A DNA stretch of 64,000 bases, taken from assembly GCA_937929915.1 (NCBI GenBank), contig CALFUN010000027.1, forward strand, positions 28,288-92,287, written 5' to 3'. The position numbers and the translations under genes were made by a program. The notes under the pieces are model-generated. The model worked only from the letters and a program-made list of their open reading frames with translations. It did no database searches and was not told where the DNA came from. The DNA comes from an uncultured Caulobacterales bacterium (GTDB lineage Bacteria; Pseudomonadota; Alphaproteobacteria; Caulobacterales; Maricaulaceae). Of the stretch, positions 56,205 through 64,000 are shown in pieces (position 1 is the stretch's first letter; each line of letters opens with the position of its first letter).

Positions 56205-57197
56205 CTAATTATTTTCATGCACCCAATTTTTACCTTTACGCGTAAGCACCTTAAATGGTGAGCATTCCATTGAACGTATAAGGTCTGCATATGTCACTTT
56301 ACGGTTTGCAAGTAGCGTCTGCCTATCTAATTTGAATTGACCTAAGCCCTTATAACCATCAAAAACACCTTTTATAAAAGGCCGAGTGACGCCAAACATT
56401 GGCGTACGAATTAAGAGGTATAAATTTGCCAAAAAATGCAATGGTATAAATGGCCAATATAGCCAAAAAGGCGTATTTTTATAAGCCAGCCAAATACGAT
56501 TTCGATGGCCGTGATAAATTGTAAAATCACTATGTCGCCCAGAAATAGCCGAGCCTTCGTGATATACAATCGCTTGACTTAATTGAATTGTGCGACCGCC
56601 GCTTAGACGCAACCGATAGCCCAAATCAACATCCTCTCCATAACAAAAAAACCGCGCCTCAAACCCGCCTAATTTGCGAAACACATCAGCTCTATAAAAT
56701 GCTGCAGCACCGCAAGCTGCAAATACGTCTCCGTCTTGTGGTAATTTGGCAATTTCCCAGCCATAATAACCGCGATACGCTATACCCAATATGTGATAAA
56801 CATCCCCGGCCCCATCAATTCGGGTTTTATCCAAAGCATCGATTTGTGCCGAGCCAAAAGCCTCTACATCCGGGTAGGCTTGCATCCCCTTGACAAACTC
56901 TTCAAGCCAATTTGGGGCCGCATAAGCATCAGGATTTAAAAAAGCTAACCATTCACCCTTGGCTTGTTTTACAGCCTTATTATTACCCGCTGCAAACCCT
57001 AAGTTTTCGCCTGCATAAGTCACGTTTAAATCCAATGTTGGGAAAATTAAATCATCCGCCGATCCATCTTGAGAATTATTATCAATCACTAAAACTTCAA
57101 ATGCCTTAAAGGTTTGCTTGGTTAAATGTTCAAGACATTTTTGCAATCGTTCGCCCGCATTATAATTCACGATAATAACTGAAATTAAGGGAGACAT
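56205..57197 (-). CDS. GT2 glycosyltransferase, rhamnosyltransferase-like
   Basis: 330-aa WbbL-type family 2 enzyme: SVIIVNYNAGERLQKCLEHL, LVIDNNSQDGSADDL, LAFLNPDAYAAPNWLEEF and FCYGEDVDLGYRLRLSGG, with VYHEGSAIS after it. A C-terminal hydrophobic stretch (about 255-280) may be membrane-bound. It comes 57 nt after rfbD in the same direction, which makes dTDP-L-rhamnose the likely donor. It resembles the gene at 2761 in motif order, but they are separate enzymes. Confidence 0.88.
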   Translation of the reverse strand: MSPLISVIIVNYNAGERLQKCLEHLTKQTFKAFEVLVIDNNSQDGSADDLIFPTLDLNVTYAGENLGFAAGNNKAVKQAKGEWLAFLNPDAYAAPNWLEEFVKGMQAYPDVEAFGSAQIDALDKTRIDGAGDVYHILGIAYRGYYGWEIAKLPQDGDVFAACGAAAFYRADVFRKLGGFEARFFCYGEDVDLGYRLRLSGGRTIQLSQAIVYHEGSAISGRHSDFTIYHGHRNRIWLAYKNTPFWLYWPFIPLHFLANLYLLIRTPMFGVTRPFIKGVFDGYKGLGQFKLDRQTLLANRKVTYADLIRSMECSPFKVLTRKGKNWVHENN

Positions 57198-57254
57198 ATA
57201 TAAATGTTATCACGGACTTAGTTAAATAAAAAGCTCACCCGTTAAAATTATTCT

Positions 57255-58151
57255 TTAAGACACTACCGCGTTCCATTCTTGCAATGCAGCCATCAAACCT
57301 TCCTGCCAATGAGGCGCTTTCACCTGAAAATCATGCTCAAATTCAGATATGTCCAAGACAGAATAGTGAGGTCTTTTGGCAACTCTAGGGTATTGTAACG
57401 ATGAAATTAGGTTTACATTGACCCTGTGGACCCGCTTGTCTTGAGTGGCCCTAAAAATTTCTATCGCAAAATCCGCCCAACTAATCGGCTCACCTGCACC
57501 GCTAATATGATAAATTTTATTTTTAATTTGAATATTATTTATAAGCGTTACGCACGCTGTTAAACATGCATCTGCCAAATACCCCGCATAGGTTGGGCGC
57601 CCAATTTGGTCCTCAACAACATCCACATTCTTTCGTGTTTTTCCTAATTGCAACATGGTGGTTAGAAAGTTGTGACTAAGGCCATCAAATACCCAGGATG
57701 TTCGTAAAATTATTGCACGTGCGCCAGAGTTTATAATAGCCAATTCGCCCATCAGCTTACTTCGTCCATAAACATTAACTGGCTCCGTTGGCATATCAGG
57801 TGCTATCGGAGTTTGATTGACACCTGAAAACACATAATCCGTTGATACATATATAAGCGGGATAGATCGTTGACGACATAATTCTGCAAATATTTCAGGC
57901 GCTTTTGCATTCACACGAAACGCGGCGACTTCATCATTTTCTGCAGCATCAACAGCCGTATAAGCTGCAGCTATAATAATACCATCGCACTTTGGTATTT
58001 TCTTAGCAAAAGCCTTAACCTCTTTATCATCAACGGAAAGATCACAGTCCTCCCGCCCATAAGCTTTCACATCACAATCAAAATTCACAGCTCGCTTTAT
58101 AATCGCGCGGGCTAATTGTCCCGTTTTACCAATAACAACAATACGGCGCAT
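57255..58151 (-). CDS. rfbD: dTDP-4-dehydrorhamnose reductase
   Basis: Last step of dTDP-L-rhamnose synthesis. 298-aa SDR enzyme: VVIGKTGQLARAIIKRA, GIIIAAAYTAVDAAENDEV, YVSTDYVFSG, PVNVYGRSKLMGEL with YxxxK, and ILRTSWVFDG. The C-terminal region has PHYSVLDISEFE. It starts 7 nt after the rfbB stop, showing operon structure. Confidence 0.95.
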   Translation of the reverse strand: MRRIVVIGKTGQLARAIIKRAVNFDCDVKAYGREDCDLSVDDKEVKAFAKKIPKCDGIIIAAAYTAVDAAENDEVAAFRVNAKAPEIFAELCRQRSIPLIYVSTDYVFSGVNQTPIAPDMPTEPVNVYGRSKLMGELAIINSGARAIILRTSWVFDGLSHNFLTTMLQLGKTRKNVDVVEDQIGRPTYAGYLADACLTACVTLINNIQIKNKIYHISGAGEPISWADFAIEIFRATQDKRVHRVNVNLISSLQYPRVAKRPHYSVLDISEFEHDFQVKAPHWQEGLMAALQEWNAVVS

Positions 58152-58158
58152 TACTGAG

Positions 58159-59208
58159 TCACCTTTGTGTCCCTAAACATTCACCCAACATATCTTTTGA
58201 GATAAGTGGTCGCCACCAATCTTGATTATCTAAATACCATTGAATTGTTTTTTCAATAGCTTGAACCCAATCTATAGATGGCTCCCAATTTAGCTCAGAT
58301 TTAATTTTTTTGGCATTAATCGCATAGCGATAATCATGACCAGGGCGGTCTTTGACAAATTTAATAAGAGACGCGCATTGTGTTTTATGTATATGTCTTG
58401 CATCAATAAGGTGACATATTGTTTTTACTAAATCTAAATTAGTAAGCTCATTATTACCGCCAATATTATACGTCTCGCCTGTTTTACCTCTTTTTAAAAC
58501 CGTCAAAAGCGCATCCGCATGATCATCTACATAAAGCCAATCGCGAATATTAGATCCTGTGCCATAAACAGGAATATCTTGTTCATGGATAGCTTTAAGA
58601 ATAACCACAGGGATGAGTTTTTCTGGAAATTGATAAGGCCCATAATTATTCGAACAATTTGTTATCACAACAGGGAGGCCATAAGTTCGTCCCCACGCCC
58701 TCACAAAATGATCTGATGCAGCTTTGGAGGCTGAATAAGGCGAACTTGGATCATAAGGCGTTGTCTCTTCAAACGCAGGGTCATCAATATGCAAATCTCC
58801 GTAAACTTCATCCGTAGACACATGATGAAATCGGAAGTTTTCTTGAGCGGCGCCTTGCAATTTATCCCAGTGACGACGAGCGGCCGTTAACATATTAAAT
58901 GTGCCTATAACATTGGTTTGAATAAACGCCTCAGGCCCATTAATCGAGCGGTCAACATGGCTTTCAGCGGCCAGGTGCATCACAGCATCAGGCACATACA
59001 TATCGAAAACTCTATTAACAGCCTGAAGATCACAAATGTCGATAGGTTCAAACCTATAATGAGGATGAGATGCCACAGACGCAACATTCTCTAAATTGGC
59101 TGCATAGGTTAATTTATCTATATTGATGACATGAAAGCCTCGCTCTATGGCCATGCGAACCACGGCCGAGCCAATAAAACCTGCACCACCTGTTACTAAT
59201 AATTTCAT
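58159..59208 (-). CDS. rfbB: dTDP-glucose 4,6-dehydratase
   Basis: Second step of dTDP-L-rhamnose synthesis. 349-aa SDR enzyme: [50 protein letters not shown] with the catalytic DE pair, [15 protein letters not shown] with YxxxK, and [20 protein letters not shown]. It is complete, and lies between rfbC and rfbD on the minus strand. Confidence 0.96.
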   Translation of the reverse strand: MKLLVTGGAGFIGSAVVRMAIERGFHVINIDKLTYAANLENVASVASHPHYRFEPIDICDLQAVNRVFDMYVPDAVMHLAAESHVDRSINGPEAFIQTNVIGTFNMLTAARRHWDKLQGAAQENFRFHHVSTDEVYGDLHIDDPAFEETTPYDPSSPYSASKAASDHFVRAWGRTYGLPVVITNCSNNYGPYQFPEKLIPVVILKAIHEQDIPVYGTGSNIRDWLYVDDHADALLTVLKRGKTGETYNIGGNNELTNLDLVKTICHLIDARHIHKTQCASLIKFVKDRPGHDYRYAINAKKIKSELNWEPSIDWVQAIEKTIQWYLDNQDWWRPLISKDMLGECLGTQR

Positions 59209-59244
59209 GTCTATCTCTTATGAAAATTCCAACGTCTTTCACAG

Positions 59245-59820
59245 TTAAATTATTGAAAATGGAGATTTAAAACTTTTAAATAAAGGGGCTGCTTTATCTT
59301 TATCCGAGACAATAACCGAAGATTTATCAACACCCCAATCAATATTTAAATTAGGATCACTCCACAGAACATTTCCATCATTCTCATATGAATAAAAATT
59401 CGTCACTTTATAAGTGACTTCACACCCATCAGATAAAGTTACAAACCCATGTAAAAATCCTTCTGGTACCCATAATTGATGGCCATTTTCAGCAGATAAT
59501 TTTGTTTTAAAATGTTGCCCATAAGTCTTTGAGCCTCGACGAATATCCACTACAACATCGAGAATTTCACCGCGGCTACAGCGCACTAATTTACCTTGCG
59601 CAAAGGGCGGAGCCTGAAAGTGTAAGCCACGGACAGTGCCTTTATATTTAGAAAAAGACACATTATCTTGAACAAAATTTAGCGAAGTATTAATCGCTTC
59701 ATCGAATTTATCTTGACGAAAATTTTCTGAAAAATATCCGCGTTCATCCTCAAATCGATCCGGCTTGATGAGCATAAGCCCTAAAATATCTAATGGTGTA
59801 AATTTCATTTCAGACAACAT
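59245..59820 (-). CDS. rfbC: dTDP-4-dehydrorhamnose 3,5-epimerase
   Basis: Cupin-fold epimerase of the dTDP-rhamnose pathway, 191 aa. Motifs: LMLIKPDRFEDERGYFSENF, VQDNVSFSKYKGTVRGLHFQ with the catalytic-base histidine region, VVVDIRRGSKTYGQH, VPEGFLHGFVTLSDGCEVTY, and the DP-NIDWG end. First gene of the minus-strand rfbC-B-D set, divergent from rfbA across 133 bp that should hold both promoters. Confidence 0.95.
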   Translation of the reverse strand: MLSEMKFTPLDILGLMLIKPDRFEDERGYFSENFRQDKFDEAINTSLNFVQDNVSFSKYKGTVRGLHFQAPPFAQGKLVRCSRGEILDVVVDIRRGSKTYGQHFKTKLSAENGHQLWVPEGFLHGFVTLSDGCEVTYKVTNFYSYENDGNVLWSDPNLNIDWGVDKSSVIVSDKDKAAPLFKSFKSPFSII

Positions 59821-59953
59821 CTGTTCTTATAACTAAAGATATGAGAGTGAAGCTAACGCGTATAATGTATTTTTAACACCGTTTTCTTTAACAATCGAAT
59901 TGTTAAATTCATCCTCAGTTTGACATTTTACACGCCAGATATAAAAGCACGAC

Positions 59954-60835
59954 ATGATGAAACGTAAAGGTATTATTTTAGCCGGCGGTAACGGAAAGCG
60001 GCTTTATCCGTCTACCATCTCCGTTTCTAAACAACTCATGCCTGTCTATGACAAACCAATGATCTATTACCCGCTTTCAGTCTTAATGAAAGCGGGTATT
60101 CATGAGATTATGATCATCACCACACCACATGACCAAGCCGCCTTTCAACATCTCTTAGGAGATGGCCGTAAATGGGGTATAGAGATTACATGGGCCGTGC
60201 AACCAAGCCCGGATGGACTTGCACAAGCTTTGATAATTGCTGAAGATTTTTTGGATGGCTCCCTTTGCGCGCTTATCCTAGGTGATAACTTATTTTTCGG
60301 TAGTGAGTTTGATAATGCCTTAAATGCAGCCAATCATAACCCCGTTGGCGCAACCGTATTTGGATACCATGTGAACAATCCTGAAGCTTACGGCGTCGCT
60401 GAAATTGATCATAACCGCAAAGTCATTGCCATTGAGGAAAAACCTGAAAAACCCAAGTCTAATTACGCCATTACAGGGCTTTACCTCTATGATGGCCATG
60501 CCCCCAAATATGCAAAAACCATCACTCCGTCAAAACGCGGAGAATTGGAAATCACAACTTTAAATCAGATATATTTAGATCGCGGAGAGTTAAATTGCGC
60601 ACTTTTAGGTGAAGGCACATCTTGGCTAGATACGGGTACACATAAATCTTTATTGCAAGCCGCAGAATTTGTGCATCTGATGGAATACCGTCAAGGCCGC
60701 CGTATATGTTGTCCAGAGGTAATTGCTTATCAGCAAAAATGGATTTCCAAAGATGAGCTCTTGAAACTCGCTGAACCTCTTAGAAAAAGTGGTTATGGCG
60801 AATATCTCTATAAGATTGCCCATAGCGTATCGTGA
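59954..60835 (+). CDS. rfbA: Glucose-1-phosphate thymidylyltransferase
   Basis: First step of dTDP-rhamnose synthesis: glucose-1-P plus dTTP gives dTDP-glucose. 293 aa with GIILAGGNGKRLYPSTISVS (nucleotide loop), KQLMPVYDKPMIYYPLS, ALILGDNLFFG (metal Asp), EIDHNRKVIAIEEKPEKPKS, and GTSWLDTGTHKSLL. Divergent from rfbC, so the four-gene set is split over two strands. It is followed by the radical SAM gene, 81 bp away. Confidence 0.96.
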   Translation: MMKRKGIILAGGNGKRLYPSTISVSKQLMPVYDKPMIYYPLSVLMKAGIHEIMIITTPHDQAAFQHLLGDGRKWGIEITWAVQPSPDGLAQALIIAEDFLDGSLCALILGDNLFFGSEFDNALNAANHNPVGATVFGYHVNNPEAYGVAEIDHNRKVIAIEEKPEKPKSNYAITGLYLYDGHAPKYAKTITPSKRGELEITTLNQIYLDRGELNCALLGEGTSWLDTGTHKSLLQAAEFVHLMEYRQGRRICCPEVIAYQQKWISKDELLKLAEPLRKSGYGEYLYKIAHSVS

Positions 60836-60916
60836 CAAAGATGTCTTAAACCTGCAGCTCTGTATTTTCACAGAATTGTGTATGACAGGCTCTTCAATGC
60901 TCTATAAAGACGGCTT

Positions 60917-61873
60917 ATGAATGTCATTTTAAATCCGCAAAAATTCAAAGACCCTCGCATCACGGCAAAAGGTGAAAAACGCGCGCAAGTTTTTTTCAAA
61001 AAACTAGATACACTTTGGTTTAACACAGGATCGCAATGCAATATTGAATGCGCAAATTGCTATATTAAAAGCTCCCCAACGGCAGATCATTTTATTTATT
61101 TAACACCCGAAGATATGGCGCCTTATCTGGATGAAATCGATGAAATCGGTCATCAATGGGGAGGTAACGGCAAAATAGAAATCGCTTTTACAGGCGGCGA
61201 GCCTTACCTCAACCCATATGCAATCCGCCTATCTGAAATGGCCCTAGAGCGCGGTCATAGCTTACTTGTTTTGACGAATGCCATGAAACCCATGATGCGC
61301 CCGCGCGTGCAGGCGGGCCTTCTGGATTTGCAAAAACGCTTCCCTGGTAAAATGACCTTGCGTGTGAGTTTAGATCATTTCACGCAAGCGGGACATGACC
61401 AAGAACGCGGCGAAGGCAGTTTCGCTATAGCACTAAAAGGCCTCGCTTGGCTGACAGAACATGACTTTGATTTGCATATTGCAGGCCGGGCCATGTTCGC
61501 GGAGAACGACGCGCAAGCGCGCGCGGGTTATGCAGAGCTTATCGCGCAGCACGGCTGGAATATGGACGCATATAATATGGCGCAAGTCATGTTATTTCCT
61601 GAAATGGACGAAAATATTGATGTGCCAGAAATTACTGTCGCCTGTTGGAGTATATTAGATGTGCATCCCGACAACATGATGTGTTCCAATTCTCGCATGG
61701 TTGTGCGCCGCAAAGGCGAAGACCGCGCGGCGGTTTTAGCCTGCACGTTGTTGTGGGATGATGTCCAATTTGAAACGGGCAAGACCTTGAAACAATCGCT
61801 CGGGCCTGTGGCGCTGAACCACCCGCATTGCTCTAAGTTCTGCGTTCTTGGCGGGGCTAGTTGTTCGGTTTAA
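60917..61873 (+). CDS. Radical SAM protein of unknown substrate
   Basis: 318-aa radical SAM enzyme with an unusual placement of the cluster motif as SQCNIECANCYIKSS (CxxxCxxC) at about 40-48. Then come EIAFTGGEPYLNP, TNAMKPMM and LRVSLDHFTQAGHD. C-terminal cysteines (VACWS, MMCSNS, LACTLL, HCSKFCVLGGASC) suggest an auxiliary SPASM-like Fe-S cluster. Substrate and product are unknown; the family includes peptide and sugar modifiers. It may be cotranscribed with rfbA and ends at a bidirectional terminator. Confidence 0.85.
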   Translation: MNVILNPQKFKDPRITAKGEKRAQVFFKKLDTLWFNTGSQCNIECANCYIKSSPTADHFIYLTPEDMAPYLDEIDEIGHQWGGNGKIEIAFTGGEPYLNPYAIRLSEMALERGHSLLVLTNAMKPMMRPRVQAGLLDLQKRFPGKMTLRVSLDHFTQAGHDQERGEGSFAIALKGLAWLTEHDFDLHIAGRAMFAENDAQARAGYAELIAQHGWNMDAYNMAQVMLFPEMDENIDVPEITVACWSILDVHPDNMMCSNSRMVVRRKGEDRAAVLACTLLWDDVQFETGKTLKQSLGPVALNHPHCSKFCVLGGASCSV

Positions 61874-61898
61874 CAAAATTATTTCACTATAAGCTAGC

Positions 61899-61929
61899 AA
61901 AACTCGTGCAGAAAAGCTGCACGAGTTTT
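61899..61929. terminator. Bidirectional terminator between radical SAM and S9 peptidase genes
   Basis: A 13-bp perfect stem AAAACTCGTGCAG / CTGCACGAGTTTT around a 5-nt loop. It ends in Ts in both directions, serving convergent genes. Confidence 0.88.
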
Positions 61930-61957
61930 ACTATATCTTCACACCAAATATAATGAT

Positions 61958-63955
61958 TTAAGGCGCCATAAATTCTGATTTCCCATTTACTTTCGTTAGA
62001 AACTTATCCAACCCCTTGAAGAATTTTTGGCGATTAGCTTGATTAGATAAATAATGATCTTCGTCATCAAATTCCATGTGCGTAACCTTTGAATTACTTT
62101 TCTTCAAAGCGCGCTTCATTTTCTTATATTGTGAGAAATCAACAGCTTGGTCACGTGTGCCATGGGCTAGAAAGATAGGCACAGTCATATCTTCGGCAAT
62201 TTTCACAGGTGAGTTTGCCTTCATATCATCTTTATCCGAAAAACCTGCGCCAACGAATTTTTTGGCTGAAGCTTTACCGAATCTATAACGGCCTTGATCT
62301 CGCATCAAGGCGCGAATATCCGTTACGCCTGCCATAGAGATCGCGCAATTATAAAGATCAGGATTTTTCCCCGCACCCATAAGCGCCGCATAGCCGCCAT
62401 AAGACCAACCCGCGATACAAGTGCGTTTGGGGTCGGCATACCCTTTTTCAAACAACCACCGCGTACCATCTTCGACATCTTCTTGCATCACAACCCAGTT
62501 CTTACGGCCCGCTTCTTCATAGGCTTTGCCGTAACCATCGGACCCCCTAAAATTCATTTGTAAAACACCATAGCCGCGAGACGCAAAAAATTGCGCAAAA
62601 TAGTCAAACCGCTTACTATCACGGCCATACGGCCCGCCATGCGGTAGAACAATAAAAGGTAAGTTTTTAAGCTGCGCCGTATTTGTCACCATTGGCGGCA
62701 ATGTCACATAGCTCGGTATTTTTTGTCCGTCCCGTGCTTTATATTTTACGCTGATCACTTCGCCCAAATCCGTAGAAGCCAAATTGGGATATAATGCCCC
62801 CAGAGATGTAGGTTTTTCAGCCCCTTTTTTATAGAGCATCATATGACCAGGTTGAGTGGAGCCAGACACGCGCGTCACAATAGCGTCCCCATTTGCCGCT
62901 TCATCAACAAAATCAACATTAAGCCGGGGGAATATTTGCCGGACTTTTTCTATCAAAGTCGCATGTTCACCGAGCATTTCCGTTTGGGTGGTATCTGCGG
63001 TATAACGCACACCAATCACCTCATCTGTATCTGATGACCTAACAACGCCTGACGCATCAAACTTGTCATTATGGTAGATTTTTCGTGTAATTTTCTTAGC
63101 CTTTAAGTCATAGACATAAAGCCCAACAGTATCTTTGCCTTGATAAGCGCTAATAATTAATTCATCGGGATTTTCAGTAAATCCATGAATATCCACATTG
63201 GCAGCTAGTCCTGGAAACTCTTTCGAATCTACCCACTTATCCGTTTCCATCATACGAATTTTCATGACTGGACTAGCCGTATTATTATCGCGGCGCCCTT
63301 GTCCGACCCGCGGCCTACCTTTATTATCTGTTATCCAGTGCTGAATATTTTCCATACTCGCTTGCACACGTTTCGTCGCGCCTGTCTTAACATGAACTTG
63401 GTATATATCAGGGCGGTCATTATTCGTCTGCTTATCAAATGCCATTAGGATATGATTTGGGTCATCTTCAAGCCAATCAACAACTGTGCTGTTAAACTGC
63501 CGAAAAAGGTCTTTTTTCGGTTTGACTAGCATTTTGCCTTTCATCGTTTTCGTATCAACACTGTAAATGAAGCTCATTCGAACTGGCGTGCTTCGATACA
63601 TTAAACTCTGCCATAATACGACAAAAACCTGATCATTATTCACCCACTTTACATATGAAGGCTTAACCCCTTCCCCAAGACTAAGCCCCCGAGGCTCTTG
63701 GGAACCTGTAGCCTGACTTTGCATATTATCAATTATGACATAATATTTGCCCTCTATATTTTTAATCAAAGCAATTTGCTTATTATCTGGAGATAGAGCC
63801 ACATCATGAATATTTGGCACTTGTCCAAAAACTTCCGCTGGCGGGGCAGCATGAGCGGTATCTTGAATGCCTGATAAAGCCGTAAACACGCCTCCTGTTA
63901 AAATTGCAGCCATTAAAGACATGGCCGTATTTCTTAAAAAAGACACCGATTTCAT
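61958..63955 (-). CDS. S9 family prolyl oligopeptidase-like peptidase, secreted
   Basis: 665-aa exported serine peptidase (DPP-IV/acylaminoacyl-peptidase type). N-terminal signal peptide (basic start, hydrophobic AMSLMAAILTGGVFTALSG, cleavage near DTAHA). A beta-propeller occupies about 45-390. The alpha/beta-hydrolase domain follows, with LPHGGPYGRDS as oxyanion region, nucleophile GWSYGGYAALMGAG, Asp in LAHGTRDQAVDFSQY and His in FDDEDHYLS. Likely periplasmic; digests peptides. Large sets of such enzymes are typical of peptide-feeding marine alphaproteobacteria. A good promoter and AAGGGA ribosome site precede it. Confidence 0.92.
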   Translation of the reverse strand: MKSVSFLRNTAMSLMAAILTGGVFTALSGIQDTAHAAPPAEVFGQVPNIHDVALSPDNKQIALIKNIEGKYYVIIDNMQSQATGSQEPRGLSLGEGVKPSYVKWVNNDQVFVVLWQSLMYRSTPVRMSFIYSVDTKTMKGKMLVKPKKDLFRQFNSTVVDWLEDDPNHILMAFDKQTNNDRPDIYQVHVKTGATKRVQASMENIQHWITDNKGRPRVGQGRRDNNTASPVMKIRMMETDKWVDSKEFPGLAANVDIHGFTENPDELIISAYQGKDTVGLYVYDLKAKKITRKIYHNDKFDASGVVRSSDTDEVIGVRYTADTTQTEMLGEHATLIEKVRQIFPRLNVDFVDEAANGDAIVTRVSGSTQPGHMMLYKKGAEKPTSLGALYPNLASTDLGEVISVKYKARDGQKIPSYVTLPPMVTNTAQLKNLPFIVLPHGGPYGRDSKRFDYFAQFFASRGYGVLQMNFRGSDGYGKAYEEAGRKNWVVMQEDVEDGTRWLFEKGYADPKRTCIAGWSYGGYAALMGAGKNPDLYNCAISMAGVTDIRALMRDQGRYRFGKASAKKFVGAGFSDKDDMKANSPVKIAEDMTVPIFLAHGTRDQAVDFSQYKKMKRALKKSNSKVTHMEFDDEDHYLSNQANRQKFFKGLDKFLTKVNGKSEFMAP

Positions 63956-63968
63956 ATTTATCCCTTAA

Positions 63969-63998
63969 ATTGTATTTTCCCTTACAAAATCTTGACAA
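63969..63998 (-). promoter_or_regulatory. Sigma70-type promoter of the S9 peptidase gene
   Basis: On the minus strand, TTGTCA (63993-63998) and TACAAT (63969-63974) are separated by 18 bp, followed by AAGGGA and the ATG at 63955. The leader is very short. Confidence 0.6.
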
Positions 63999-64000
63999 AT

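Noticed and set aside
37500..60000. Transposons, integrase or tRNA borders for the AT-rich island
   Set aside because: No transposase or integrase ORF, terminal repeats or tRNA-like sequence seen at either side.

Overview
The window looks like chromosome of an alphaproteobacterium. The evidence is the TCA gene order (sdhB, zapE, mdh, sucC, sucD, sucA, sucB, lpd on one strand), the CGST-type IscU-like scaffold beside yidD and thrS, a DUF2141/winged-helix module, a TadG-like Flp protein and a large secreted S9 peptidase. Caulobacterales or Maricaulales (Hyphomonadaceae-like) is my best guess from gene content and cannot be proven here. No rRNA, tRNA, CRISPR array, integrase or transposase was seen.

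Layout. (1) 1-5.0 kb: envelope glycosylation genes: a DPM-like GT2, an ArnT-like GT39, a rhamnosyltransferase-like GT2 and an O-antigen ligase/polymerase. (2) 5.0-9.5 kb: thrS, yidD and an IscU-like scaffold, then a small regulated module (DUF2141 protein, six-TM protein, winged-helix regulator) sharing a divergent control region with two palindromes. (3) 9.6-29.2 kb: a TadG-like gene, then the TCA backbone on the minus strand. Unrelated genes have been inserted at most of its joints: two 4-TM proteins, a secreted ORF between sucC and sucD, a GNAT, a CHAP-like/lipoprotein pair, and mscS-like/arsC/acyltransferase genes. (4) 29.4-33 kb: household genes (DUF4197, crotonase, rarA). (5) 32.9-37.2 kb: galE, glmS and ugd, which supply amino-sugar and uronic-acid precursors.

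(6) 37.5-55.2 kb is an AT-rich, strand-switching polysaccharide locus and the most interesting part. It holds a Wzm/Wzt-type ABC exporter and a two-domain GT2 enzyme. From memory that enzyme closely resembles the Pasteurella hyaluronan/chondroitin synthases and E. coli K4 KfoC. The locus also holds a clear sulfotransferase with TPR and FkbM-like parts, a second sulfotransferase-like gene, a degenerate third one, a GT47 exostosin-like enzyme, a GT11-like fucosyltransferase, gmd-fcl for GDP-L-fucose, FkbM and other methyltransferases, a GT4 and a DUF2793 protein. With ugd, galE and glmS next door, the simplest reading is a capsule or exopolysaccharide with a glycosaminoglycan-like backbone that may be sulfated, fucosylated and methylated. 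The polymerase family is well supported; the polymer structure is inference.

(7) 55.2-60.8 kb: two GT2 enzymes and the complete dTDP-L-rhamnose set (rfbC, rfbB, rfbD on the minus strand, rfbA divergent). (8) 60.9-64 kb: a radical SAM protein and a secreted S9 peptidase facing each other across a bidirectional terminator.
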